A stretch of DNA of 56,883 bases from Castellaniella defragrans_A (GTDB lineage: Bacteria; Pseudomonadota; Gammaproteobacteria; Burkholderiales; Burkholderiaceae_B): NCBI RefSeq assembly GCF_040394755.1, contig NZ_JBEBRQ010000016.1. One strand, given 5' to 3'. The notes beneath the pieces were generated by a model, which saw only the letters and a list, made by a program, of their open reading frames with translations, did not search any database and was not told where the DNA came from. The translations under genes and the position numbers were made by a program. Positions 39,975 to 46,623 of the stretch are shown piece by piece; position 1 is the stretch's first letter, and each line of letters opens with the position of its first letter.

Positions 39975-40358
39975 ATGAACATCCATCAAATTCGTCGAGC
40001 CAATCTTTGGGCGCTTGTTCAAGCCAGGGCATCAGGAAATATGGCGGAGTTCGGGCGGTTGATTGACCGCGACCGCGCGCAGATGAAGCAATACCTATCC
40101 GAAACCTATAACGAAGGGAGGAGCATTGGAGAAAAGGTCGCTAGGCACATCGAAGGGAAGCTTGGCCTGGCATATGGAAGCCTCGACAACGTAGACGCCC
40201 AAGCTTTGGATGAGACGGTGCCAGCAAACGCTCCGCCCTGGCCTTTCAAGCGAATCACGCCGAGCCAATGGGCGAAACTCTCAGCGGAGGATCGAGCCAA
40301 CGCCGAAGGGTACATAGCTGCGCTACTGCCCGCTGCGGACCAGAAAAGACGGGCCTGA
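39975..40358 (+). CDS. CI-like repressor without peptidase domain
   Basis: The 127-residue protein has an N-terminal HTH region (NLWALVQARASGNMAEFGRLIDRDRAQMKQYLSE) and a C-terminal linker (PPWPFKRITPSQWAKLSAEDRANAEGYI) that in longer CI proteins precedes the S24 LexA-like peptidase. Here the protein ends at that linker, so RecA-driven self-cleavage is not expected. The ATG is the predicted first base of the PRM transcript, as in lambda. It should bind the operators at 39.9 and 43.8 kb. No frameshift remnant of an S24 domain is visible downstream. Confidence 0.8.
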   Translation: MNIHQIRRANLWALVQARASGNMAEFGRLIDRDRAQMKQYLSETYNEGRSIGEKVARHIEGKLGLAYGSLDNVDAQALDETVPANAPPWPFKRITPSQWAKLSAEDRANAEGYIAALLPAADQKRRA

Positions 40359-40489
40359 GCCGCGCCGCCACCTAAGATTGGCGGCAGTGGGCGGGAGGCT
40401 CATAGATCCAATGTGACGAAATGCACTAACCGTTTAATTTATTTTTTACTATCAACGTAACGAAATTTCATAAAAAGTGTTGAGAGATT
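40359..40489 (+). promoter_or_regulatory. intergenic: cI 3' hairpin and AT-rich promoter region
   Basis: A hairpin GCCGCC/GGCGGC (about 40366-40386) without T run follows cI. The second half is very AT-rich (around 40430-40480) and probably holds a promoter for the cargo genes, but no -35/-10 pair is convincing. Confidence 0.4.
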
Positions 40490-41107
40490 ATGAAGACCAT
40501 GAAAAAAACCGCAATCATCCTGTGCATGTTGGCTTCTTCTGGTGCGTGGGCATCGTCGGCATCGAAAGACGACCTTGCGGTTTGCGCAGCAAAGTCGAAC
40601 GCCGTTGATCGCCTGGAATGCTTTGATGCTCTTGCGGAAAAGGTCGGGGCGACAGTAACCACGACCAACACAACAAGCAAGAGCTCTGGGAAATGGTCAA
40701 CCAGCACTGATACCGACCCCATGACAGATGAAAGCATCCACTTTGCCATGCTACGGTCTTCTTCTGGGACCGGAAAATACGGAGACGCCGTGGTCATGAC
40801 GGTTCGCTGTAAGGACAAAAAGACAGAAATGTACATAAACTGGAAGTCGTACCTCGGGCGAGACACAATCAGCACAACTTACAGGGTCGGAAAAGACAAA
40901 GCAAAAACATCGAAATGGGACGTATCAACCGATCATAAGGCCGCGTTTTTTCCTGGGTCGCCTGTTTCCTTGTTGAAGGCGATAGCTGAAAACGATAGCT
41001 TCGTTGCCAGCCTAACCCCATACAGCGAAAGCCCCGTGACCGCCTCTTTCGACACAACGGGAGCGGCCGCCGCGCTTGCAGACATCAGGAAGGGCTGCGG
41101 CTGGTAG
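40490..41107 (+). CDS. secreted TagO/VasI-like (type VI secretion associated) protein
   Basis: A 205-residue protein with a signal peptide (MKTMKKTAIILCMLASSGAWA) followed by CAAKSNAVDRLECFDALAE, RCKDKKTEMYINWKSYLG, WDVSTDHKAAFFPGSPVSLL and a C-terminal CGW. This is the VasI/TagO pattern. Host members are periplasmic accessories of some type VI secretion systems. As a lone prophage copy beside the repressor it may interfere with, or decorate, the envelope; that is inference. Start could also be the Met at 40499. Confidence 0.7.
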   Translation: MKTMKKTAIILCMLASSGAWASSASKDDLAVCAAKSNAVDRLECFDALAEKVGATVTTTNTTSKSSGKWSTSTDTDPMTDESIHFAMLRSSSGTGKYGDAVVMTVRCKDKKTEMYINWKSYLGRDTISTTYRVGKDKAKTSKWDVSTDHKAAFFPGSPVSLLKAIAENDSFVASLTPYSESPVTASFDTTGAAAALADIRKGCGW

Positions 41108-41148
41108 CGAGCCTTATAAAAAATGTGGGGATGTGAGGGGGAATCGAA

Positions 41149-41478
41149 GTGGAAATAATCATCATCATACTGGTCGCAGGGGTGGCAATTTTCGCCTTCT
41201 CAAAGTGGCAGCAAAAAAAGCGGCGGGAAGCGTTGATGCTCAAGTATGGCGATGCGAGGCTTGTTGAAAGAATCATGCAGCGCATGATGTGGCAAGGGCA
41301 GACTGAAGGGCAGCTATTGGACTCCCTCAGCAAGCCCGCCGACATTGACCGAAAGGTCATGAAAAGCAAGACGCGGGAGGTGTGGAAATACCATCTGCAG
41401 GGGAACACAAACCGATTCGGCCTGCGCATCACACTGGAAGATGGGATCGTTGTTGGGTGGGACAAGAAAGGGCAATAG
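41149..41478 (+). CDS. membrane-anchored SmpA/DUF2845-like protein
   Basis: Starting at GTG 41149, the 109-residue protein has one N-terminal helix (IIIIILVAGVAIFAF) and a soluble domain with YGDARLVERIMQRMMWQGQTEGQLLDSL and LRITLEDGIVVGW, similar to BamE/SmpA-like small beta domains (the 'G-T-x-x-Q-L' turn and a final beta hairpin). It probably faces the periplasm. Together with the TagO-like and the 45-residue secreted protein it makes an envelope-directed cargo set. Confidence 0.6.
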   Translation: MEIIIIILVAGVAIFAFSKWQQKKRREALMLKYGDARLVERIMQRMMWQGQTEGQLLDSLSKPADIDRKVMKSKTREVWKYHLQGNTNRFGLRITLEDGIVVGWDKKGQ

Positions 41479-41500
41479 GCCCGCACAGGGAGAGGAAACC

Positions 41501-41638
41501 ATGAAGAAGATCATCGCAGCAATCACCATCGCCGTCTTCGGCGTCATCGCCGCGGCCCCAGCTTGGGCGCACGGCGGGCGTACCGACAAAGACGGATGCC
41601 ATATGGATCGGAAGGCGGGGACTAGGCATTGTCATTGA
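41501..41638 (+). CDS. secreted His/Cys-rich micro-protein (45 aa)
   Basis: A clear signal peptide (MKKIIAAITIAVFGVIAAAPAWA) is followed by a 22-residue mature part, HGGRTDKDGCHMDRKAGTRHCH. The H-x-G-GRTD-x-x-GCH-x-x-xK-x-x-x-xHCH motif is the short cap found after thermonuclease or alone in secreted proteins and may bind metal. GAGAGGAAACC precedes ATG 41501. At this length the domain stands alone. Confidence 0.75.
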   Translation: MKKIIAAITIAVFGVIAAAPAWAHGGRTDKDGCHMDRKAGTRHCH

Positions 41639-41683
41639 TGGGGACGTTGGTTATATTAAAGCAAGTACAAGGAATATCATTTA

Positions 41684-42988
41684 ATGACTGCTGAAATAGT
41701 TATAATGAATAAACATGGAGTAGCTCTTGCCGCTGATAGCGCAGTCTCCATCGGATCAAGCAAAGTATATAACTCAGCAAACAAACTGTTTGCATTATCA
41801 AAAAGATATCCGGTCGGGATCATGATCTACGGCAGCGCGGATTTTATGGATACCCCATGGGAAACCGTTATCAAATATTATCGCTCAACCCATTTAAAGA
41901 ACAAACACTTTGAAACCCTCCAAGACTATTATTTCGATTTTATAGAATTCCTACAATCAACAACCATCTTTCCGAAAGACTCCGAGGCTAGATATTTTAT
42001 AAGAGTCGCAGTAGGCGCTTGCACAGAAATAAAGACCCTCATCAACGATAAGATTAAATCCGCATTTAACCATGGGGAGGGGGTTGACGAAAACACAGTA
42101 AGATCCATAACAAAAGAAAGCATAAAACAAATCCGCGATCATTCCGCCACCCTAACTCAGTCTGTATTATTTGCCCGAAGCAATAGAGATGAGGTTCTCA
42201 ACTCGCATGAATCAAGTTTATCCAATGTAATATCAAGAATATTCGAGAACCTATACATTGACACCGAAGATAGAGATGGAATAGCCAATATTATTCTCAA
42301 TATCATTGGATGTTGTGATATTGAACATGAGCAGGGTCACACAGGAATTGTTATTGCTGGTTACGGTGAAAAAGAGATATTTCCTTGCATGGCAGCAATG
42401 CGAATTCAGGGCCGGCTGGGAAACTATCTTCGCTTGCAGCATGTTGAAGATAACGAATCAGAGCCATACTCCGCAAGCATTTCACCATTTGCACAGCGTG
42501 AAATGGTTGATATGTTTATGTGTGGCGCAGATCCAGAAATAACAAAGCATATGATTTCTTCTTTTGATGAGGTGGTGCGTAAAATACCTGAACTGCTTGT
42601 AGAAAAGCTCAATTATAATATTGACGCAGAAAATGAACTAGTAACACTACGATCTGAAATTGAAAGCTTTTCTAAAACCGCCAACTCAAAAATAGCAGAG
42701 TTTCAAAACAACAATTATATCCAGCCGATCCTGGCTAGCGTAAACGCATTGCCTTTAGATGAGCTGGCTTCCATGGCGGAATCGCTTGTTAACCTTACAT
42801 CCTTTAAGAGGCGCGTCACAATGGTCCAGGAATCAGTTGGCGGGCCGATCGATGTTGCTGTAATATCTAAGGGCGATGGCCTCATCTGGATCAAGCGCAA
42901 ACACTATTTCTCCTCCGAGCTGAACCACCACTACTTCTCCAACCTATCGCGAGATGACAATGGACATCGAAACCAACCAAATGATTGA
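41684..42988 (+). CDS. proteasome-like N-terminal threonine hydrolase (Ntn fold), uncharacterised
   Basis: The 434-residue protein starts Met-Thr and has Asp18 (GVALAADSA) and Lys34 (NSANKLFAL). With Thr2 as residue 1 these become Thr1, Asp17 and Lys33, the catalytic set of proteasome and HslV beta subunits; Met would be removed because the second residue is Thr. GIVIAGYGEKEIFP (221-234) matches the next strand pair of the fold. A helical insertion (60-210) and a C-terminal VGGPIDVAVISKGDGLIW make it about twice the usual subunit size. Its AT-rich DNA differs sharply from the phage, and it sits where lambda has rexAB. Substrate unknown; defence role is inference. Confidence 0.75.
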   Translation: MTAEIVIMNKHGVALAADSAVSIGSSKVYNSANKLFALSKRYPVGIMIYGSADFMDTPWETVIKYYRSTHLKNKHFETLQDYYFDFIEFLQSTTIFPKDSEARYFIRVAVGACTEIKTLINDKIKSAFNHGEGVDENTVRSITKESIKQIRDHSATLTQSVLFARSNRDEVLNSHESSLSNVISRIFENLYIDTEDRDGIANIILNIIGCCDIEHEQGHTGIVIAGYGEKEIFPCMAAMRIQGRLGNYLRLQHVEDNESEPYSASISPFAQREMVDMFMCGADPEITKHMISSFDEVVRKIPELLVEKLNYNIDAENELVTLRSEIESFSKTANSKIAEFQNNNYIQPILASVNALPLDELASMAESLVNLTSFKRRVTMVQESVGGPIDVAVISKGDGLIWIKRKHYFSSELNHHYFSNLSRDDNGHRNQPND

Positions 42989-43154
42989 AAATAAAAGAGT
43001 TTTTAGCAATATGGATGAGTTTGAGTTGTTTTATTTCCCACAGCAAGTCGCCCACTCTAAAGATGGCAAACAGTTCAAATACTTGGACGGGGTAAGCCTT
43101 TCTGATGCGATTTTGCAGAGCATGACGTTACTCGGCCACACCAAGAAGCAATGA
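42960..43154 (+). CDS. small partner protein of the Ntn-hydrolase gene (64 aa)
   Basis: From MDIETNQMIENKRVFSNMDEFELFYF (ATG 42960, GAG six bases upstream; 42954 is an alternative) the 64-residue acidic protein has no known family. It overlaps the end of the Ntn-hydrolase gene, shares its AT-rich composition and is followed by a strong terminator, so the two form one transferred unit. It could be a substrate, inhibitor or adaptor. Confidence 0.6.
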   Translation: MDIETNQMIENKRVFSNMDEFELFYFPQQVAHSKDGKQFKYLDGVSLSDAILQSMTLLGHTKKQ

Positions 43155-43199
43155 GCACAATCTGAGATATCCGCATTACAACACTGTGTCTGTTATTCG

Positions 43200-43221
43200 G
43201 CCCTCCCCTCGGAGGGCTTTT
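43200..43221 (+). terminator. terminator after the Ntn-hydrolase unit
   Basis: GCCCTC (43200-43205) / GAGGGC (43212-43217) followed by TTTTT. Confidence 0.9.
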
Positions 43222-43275
43222 TCATGCCTGCCTGCTATGCCACAATGGCAACCACCACAACACAGGAGAGGAAGC

Positions 43276-43470
43276 ATGATCCAGCTGATCGGGCTCATGA
43301 TTGGAGCCTACATCTTCACGCGCATGGTCGAAGTCCTAAGCGGCGTCGGCAGTCCAGCCGCCAAGGTTTTCGGCGTTATCACCATCCTGATCGTCCTCGT
43401 CTGTGTATACGGCCTGATCTCAGCGGGCAATGATGTGTCCTCTAGCCTGCGATCAATTCCGCGCTTCTAG
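43276..43470 (+). CDS. small two-helix membrane protein (64 aa)
   Basis: A 64-residue protein with helices IQLIGLMIGAYIFTRMVEVL and VFGVITILIVLVCVYGLI. GAGAGGAAGC precedes ATG 43276. It lies between two terminators, so it must have its own promoter, probably within 43222-43275. Small membrane proteins in this location often give superinfection immunity; not shown here. Confidence 0.65.
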   Translation: MIQLIGLMIGAYIFTRMVEVLSGVGSPAAKVFGVITILIVLVCVYGLISAGNDVSSSLRSIPRF

Positions 43471-43499
43471 CTTTTCTGCCCCGCCATCTTTCATCATCG

Positions 43500-43519
43500 G
43501 CCCGCTCTGCGGGCTTTTT
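43500..43519 (+). terminator. terminator after the small membrane protein
   Basis: GCCCGC (43500-43505), loop TCT, GCGGGC (43509-43514), then TTTTT. Confidence 0.9.
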
Positions 43520-43803
43520 CATTCCTGGGCACCCTAATTCAACACCAGCAGGGCACCACCCCCTAATCCAGCATTAACGCGGGTTTCAAGCCATTTCAGG
43601 CCCATTTGGGCACCACCCCACCACCGCCGCCCCCGGGCGGTTTTTTACGCCCCCCTTTGTAGCGCACAACCCTCAACCCAGGCTCCCCTACGCCACTTGT
43701 GGAGTCCACGCCCTCCCCCACGCCCCACCCTGATCTGAGGTAGGGGTTTGTCCGCATATTCCTGCGGGCGTCATGGCGGCGCCAAGAATGTTGCGAAAAG
43801 AAT
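43520..43803. other. gene-free spacer before PL
   Basis: No credible gene. It contains the short direct repeat GGGCACCACCCC twice (around 43545 and 43608) and a further terminator at 43624. It insulates the cargo genes from PL. Confidence 0.5.
43624..43646 (+). terminator. third terminator upstream of PL
   Basis: CCGCC (43624-43628) / GGCGG (43636-43640) followed by TTTTTT. Confidence 0.75.
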
Positions 43804-43851
43804 GTTTAGAATTCTCTTGACATTCGGTTTAGAATTTTCTATACTTCCCCC
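43804..43851 (+). promoter_or_regulatory. OL/PL: two 18-bp operators over a strong promoter
   Basis: Operators 43804-43821 (GTTTAGAattcTCTTGAC) and 43827-43844 (GTTTAGAattTTCTATAC), centres 23 bp apart, have the same form as those at 39.9 kb. The promoter TTGACA 43817-43822, 17 bases, TATACT 43840-43845 is overlapped by both. Transcription would start near 43852 into the left early operon. Confidence 0.85.
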
Positions 43852-43918
43852 ATCGCATCACAGAACGCCCTTAGCCCAAGGCACGGCAAGTAGGGATGCG
43901 GGAAGTACAGCAGGACCC

Positions 43919-43969
43919 CGCTCTTTAACAACGGAAGATGATAAATACCGATCCCTGCCCTACATGGGC
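43919..43969 (+). promoter_or_regulatory. possible antitermination (nut-like) site
   Basis: CGCTCTTTAACAA (43919-43931) matches the rRNA/lambda boxA consensus, and 26 bases on GCCC-TACAT-GGGC (43957-43969) is a 4-bp stem with a 5-base loop like boxB. Both lie in the PL leader, where lambda has nutL. No N-like gene is evident. Confidence 0.45.
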
Positions 43970-44020
43970 GGCGCGAGTGATCGGCTGCGCAATACACGCA
44001 TGGGCGCAGGAGAAAAACCC

Positions 44021-44125
44021 ATGAAATCCGGCAAGTGTCAGCCAGGCCCTAGAGTGGACCGCAGTACGCAGACACAAGCCGAGGACGGCGAAAGCCGCGC
44101 CCACACTGCCCTGATGGCGTCGTAA
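44021..44125 (+). CDS. possible 34-residue protein in the PL leader
   Basis: ATG 44021 has GGAG nine bases upstream and opens a 34-codon polar frame (MKSGKCQPGPRVDRSTQTQ...ALMAS). Composition is not strongly coding and it is not obviously an Arg-rich N protein. Retained because it is the first frame after PL with a ribosome site. Confidence 0.3.
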   Translation: MKSGKCQPGPRVDRSTQTQAEDGESRAHTALMAS

Positions 44126-44217
44126 TCAGGGAGACGATCTGACGGAAACCAGCCGACAGACGCTGTGCAAGCCAGCAACCTGCGCCCAGGCATCGCGGCA
44201 TCTTGCCGGGCGCGGAG

Positions 44218-44598
44218 TTATCCACCTGAGGCTTCTTCGGAGGGCTCAGATGGATGAATCAAAAGGCGCTCGATCTGCTGGACTCGAAGCAGAAGCTGAT
44301 CGGTGCGTCGATAAAGATGGCTAGCAACGAACATTGTGTACGCGCCAGAGAGAACAAAACACCCTGTCGCAAGAAAATAGTAGTCCATCCTCTCCGGATG
44401 GGCCCTAAATGCGAAATTCGCGATCCCTGAAAATCCAATCAAGGAAAAGAAAGTGGCAAACCACAAATACCACCTTGCAGCAATAAACCTCCTGATCGCA
44501 ATTGTACTTTTCGTGTCATGCATCACGATGCTTATTGCTAATTGGCCCAGCATTATCACGATCATCAGTACGCTTATCGCGACATTAAATATTTCCAT
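44218..44598 (-). CDS. membrane protein, opposite to the PL operon (126 aa)
   Basis: The 126-residue protein has three hydrophobic stretches (FNVAISVLMIVIMLGQLAISIVM, WYLWFATFFSLIGFSGIANF, YYFLATGCFVLSGAYTMFVASHLY) and a charged C-terminal helix (RTDQLLLRVQQIERLLI). It is read against the PL transcript, with AT-rich upstream DNA as possible promoter, and may be expressed in the lysogen. No family recognised. Confidence 0.6.
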   Translation of the reverse strand: MEIFNVAISVLMIVIMLGQLAISIVMHDTKSTIAIRRFIAARWYLWFATFFSLIGFSGIANFAFRAHPERMDYYFLATGCFVLSGAYTMFVASHLYRRTDQLLLRVQQIERLLIHPSEPSEEASGG

Positions 44599-44678
44599 AG
44601 CAGCAACTCTTGTTTTGGAAGAAAGACATAAATAGTAACGAATAGCCAGAACAACCGCAGCATAGCAAGGAAACCAAC

Positions 44679-44894
44679 ATGGACATCACCCCACAAGAAA
44701 TGCACAGCCTGGGCAAGAAGTACGCCCAGGCAGGGCTGAAGCTGATCCCGAAGGACTGCAAGCCGATCGATGATGCAATTTTCGCGGCCATCAGCGGCAC
44801 CACAGGCGCCGCCAGGGCGAAGGCATACAACGCTCTGCGCGGCGCGTTCAACAAAGGCTGGTGCGCAGAATACGCGCGGATGGTGTCCGCATGA
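44679..44894 (+). CDS. small phage protein, function unknown (71 aa)
   Basis: A basic helical protein (MHSLGKKYAQAGLKLIPKDC, GTTGAARAKAYNALRGAFNKGW). CAAGGAAACC precedes ATG 44679. It is the first secure gene of the PL operon, coupled to the next by ATGA. No family recognised. Confidence 0.7.
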   Translation: MDITPQEMHSLGKKYAQAGLKLIPKDCKPIDDAIFAAISGTTGAARAKAYNALRGAFNKGWCAEYARMVSA

Positions 44895-45166
44895 CTACCG
44901 AGACCATACTGACAGATGCTCAGATAGCAGAAATGGCCGATGACGGTGTTTTTCTCGGTACCACGAAAGAGATTTCACGCGCCATCGAAGCCGCCATCTT
45001 GCACTCACCTGAGATACAGGCGCTGAGGAAGGATGCCGAGCGCCTGGACTGGCTGGCCGACCGGGAGAACGCGGTCGGAAACGTCCAGCTACAGAGCGCG
45101 TGTGTATTGCAGAATCTTGGTGACATGCGCGCCGCGATCGACGCGGCAATGGAGATCAAGCCATGA
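44891..45166 (+). CDS. phage protein, function unknown (91 aa)
   Basis: From MTTETILTDAQIAEMADDG (ATG 44891, ATGA overlap) the 91-residue protein contains ISRAIEAAIL and AERLDWLADRENAVGNV, the 'DAERLDWL' module that recurs in small accessory proteins of proteobacterial phages. Ends DAAMEIKP. Role unknown. Confidence 0.7.
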   Translation: MTTETILTDAQIAEMADDGVFLGTTKEISRAIEAAILHSPEIQALRKDAERLDWLADRENAVGNVQLQSACVLQNLGDMRAAIDAAMEIKP

Positions 45167-45474
45167 GCGAACCCGCAGCCCTGGAACCTCGCTGGTGCGC
45201 AGTCATGCACGGTAACGCGCTGTACGGGCTCTATGACAGCTATGGCGCTGCTGTGGATGCGGCAATAAAAGGCCATGCCGGCGTCATGAACATCAAGGGT
45301 CTCGTCACCACCGACCAGGCCGAAGCCTACGCCGCTGCCAAGCGCCCCGAATACTACGCCGATGGGCACGCAGCCGGATGGTGCTCTGCGCTGGAAGCCG
45401 CAATAGCCAAAGTGACGCTCCACGGCGGGTCGGTCGAGATAGAGGCTGCCATCCGCGCCCTCATCCCTAAATAA
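45163..45474 (+). CDS. phage protein, function unknown (103 aa)
   Basis: A 103-residue protein with LYGLYDSYGAAVDAAIKGHAG and LVTTDQAEAYAAAKRPEYYADGH. The 'TTDQAEAYA' piece also occurs in the protein at 49621 (TTAQAEAY), showing shared modules inside this operon. ATGA start. Followed by a 148-base gap. Confidence 0.7.
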   Translation: MSEPAALEPRWCAVMHGNALYGLYDSYGAAVDAAIKGHAGVMNIKGLVTTDQAEAYAAAKRPEYYADGHAAGWCSALEAAIAKVTLHGGSVEIEAAIRALIPK

Positions 45475-45534
45475 TCACTACACAATTAATCGACAACCAT
45501 TCAACCACGCAAGGCTAGGAATGGTCATGCACGG

Positions 45535-45605
45535 CGCTGCCTGGCGCGGACTGGCAGAGCCTGGCCGGGCGAGGATAGGCTGGGCAGGGCTCAGCAAGGC
45601 AAGGG
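45535..45605 (+). repeat. degenerate ~10-bp CTGGC/GGC repeat upstream of the gene at 45623
   Basis: Units such as CTGGCGCGGA, CTGGCAGAGC, CTGGCCGGGC and CTGGGCAGGG follow each other with about ten-base spacing and give one-sided G-rich, T-poor DNA. I recall similar GGC-rich tracts ahead of recombination genes in phages and integrative elements. Function unknown. Confidence 0.5.
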
Positions 45606-45622
45606 CTTTACAAGGAAACACC

Positions 45623-46237
45623 ATGACCGTACAGACGGAATCAGACACCAGATTGAAAGAAATCACTCGACACGTCGCCATTCGCGGCGTATCTCCCATC
45701 ATGTTCGACCGCTACGCGGGCGACAACCAAACGAGGCTGGAATGGCATCAGAAGATCTACCTACGCAACGGCACATCAAACCTGTGCCTGCCGACCCTAA
45801 ACCTGGTTTCGTTCTTCACCGCCCACAACACGAACTCCGCACCCAAGAGACTGCGCGACAAGCGGCAATACAAGGGGATCTGCAACGCCATTCTGTCATT
45901 CGTCAGCATCGCGGCATCTGATGGGAATACAGAGGACATCCTGTTCAATCGCGATGGTAAACCTATCGAGGTTGGCACCTTCGATGCCGAAAAGGACGAA
46001 AAGAGTGGACTGTTCCTGCATCGTGCCGTGGCTCGACTCGAGAAAGGCATTCCGAACCCGAAAGAGCGTCCTGTTCTGCCGCTGCCGTGGTCACTTGAGT
46101 TCGATCTGACGATTTACCCGAATCGCGAGATCAAAGAACAGGAGATCAAGAACCTTCTGGCCGAAGGCGGCATGGCGATCGGCCTCGGAACATTCCGAGG
46201 CGTGTATGGCAAGTTCATCATCGATAAATGGTCATAG
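45623..46237 (+). CDS. conserved phage protein, possibly DNA metabolism (204 aa)
   Basis: The protein has VAIRGVSPIMFDRYAGDN, LCLPTLNLVSFFTAHNTNSAPKRLRDKRQYK, RLEKGIPNPKERPVLPLPW and GGMAIGLGTFRGVYGKF. I recall this full-length pattern from phages of several phyla, usually near recombination genes, with no known activity; the repeated glycine-rich beta layout recalls RAMP-like folds but I cannot prove it. ATG 45623 follows AAGGAAACACC; longer frame upstream lies in the GGC repeat. Confidence 0.7.
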   Translation: MTVQTESDTRLKEITRHVAIRGVSPIMFDRYAGDNQTRLEWHQKIYLRNGTSNLCLPTLNLVSFFTAHNTNSAPKRLRDKRQYKGICNAILSFVSIAASDGNTEDILFNRDGKPIEVGTFDAEKDEKSGLFLHRAVARLEKGIPNPKERPVLPLPWSLEFDLTIYPNREIKEQEIKNLLAEGGMAIGLGTFRGVYGKFIIDKWS

Positions 46238-46302
46238 GCGACGCCCGATCAACAGAAATGCCTGCTCAGCAGAATTAAGTTTTTGTTCTGGCTCAGGCCC
46301 CG

Positions 46303-46406
46303 CCCGGCTGGGTCAAGCCGGGACCATCAAGAGTGGGCGAAATCCGGCGCAGGATCGCAACCGGCGCGCAGTCTGGCCTGTGATGCCAGCGCCCACCCTT
46401 GATGGT
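46303..46406 (+). ncRNA. candidate structured RNA
   Basis: In a gene-free stretch of 392 bases, arms 46323-46339 and 46390-46406 pair at 16 of 17 positions. Inside are ATCC/GGAT (46342-46355) and CTGGC/GCCAG (46373-46389), the latter directly stacked on the outer stem; immediately 5' is another hairpin CCCGGCT/AGCCGGG (46303-46322). This looks like a multi-branched RNA. The flanks (46238-46302, 46407-46588) show no convincing gene. Confidence 0.4.
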
Positions 46407-46588
46407 GATCGATCGCCACCACAGAACAACCCCGTCACAGGGTCACGGCCGCACCAACGGCGCCGGATAAACGTAACCGGCACTTTCAACCAGATTCCAT
46501 CAGCAGGCGCAGCGCCGGATTGCGCGTTGGCGGCGCATCAATCGACTCTCCAAAGACGTGTGCCAATGGAACCGGTGCCTCATCCGGG

Positions 46589-46623
46589 CCGGTAGCTGCG
46601 CCTACTTATGGAATCTACCGGAG
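46589..46623 (+). promoter_or_regulatory. hairpin that covers a ribosome site
   Basis: CCGGTAG (46589-46595) pairs with CTACCGG (46615-46621). The second arm includes the GG of GGAG (46620-46623), the ribosome site of the gene at 46630, so folding would hinder its translation. Confidence 0.5.

Noticed and set aside
46206..46595. Plus-strand open frame in the gene-free segment
   Set aside because: No ribosome site, start inside the previous gene, and a composition unlike the neighbouring proteins; the RNA structure explains the region better.
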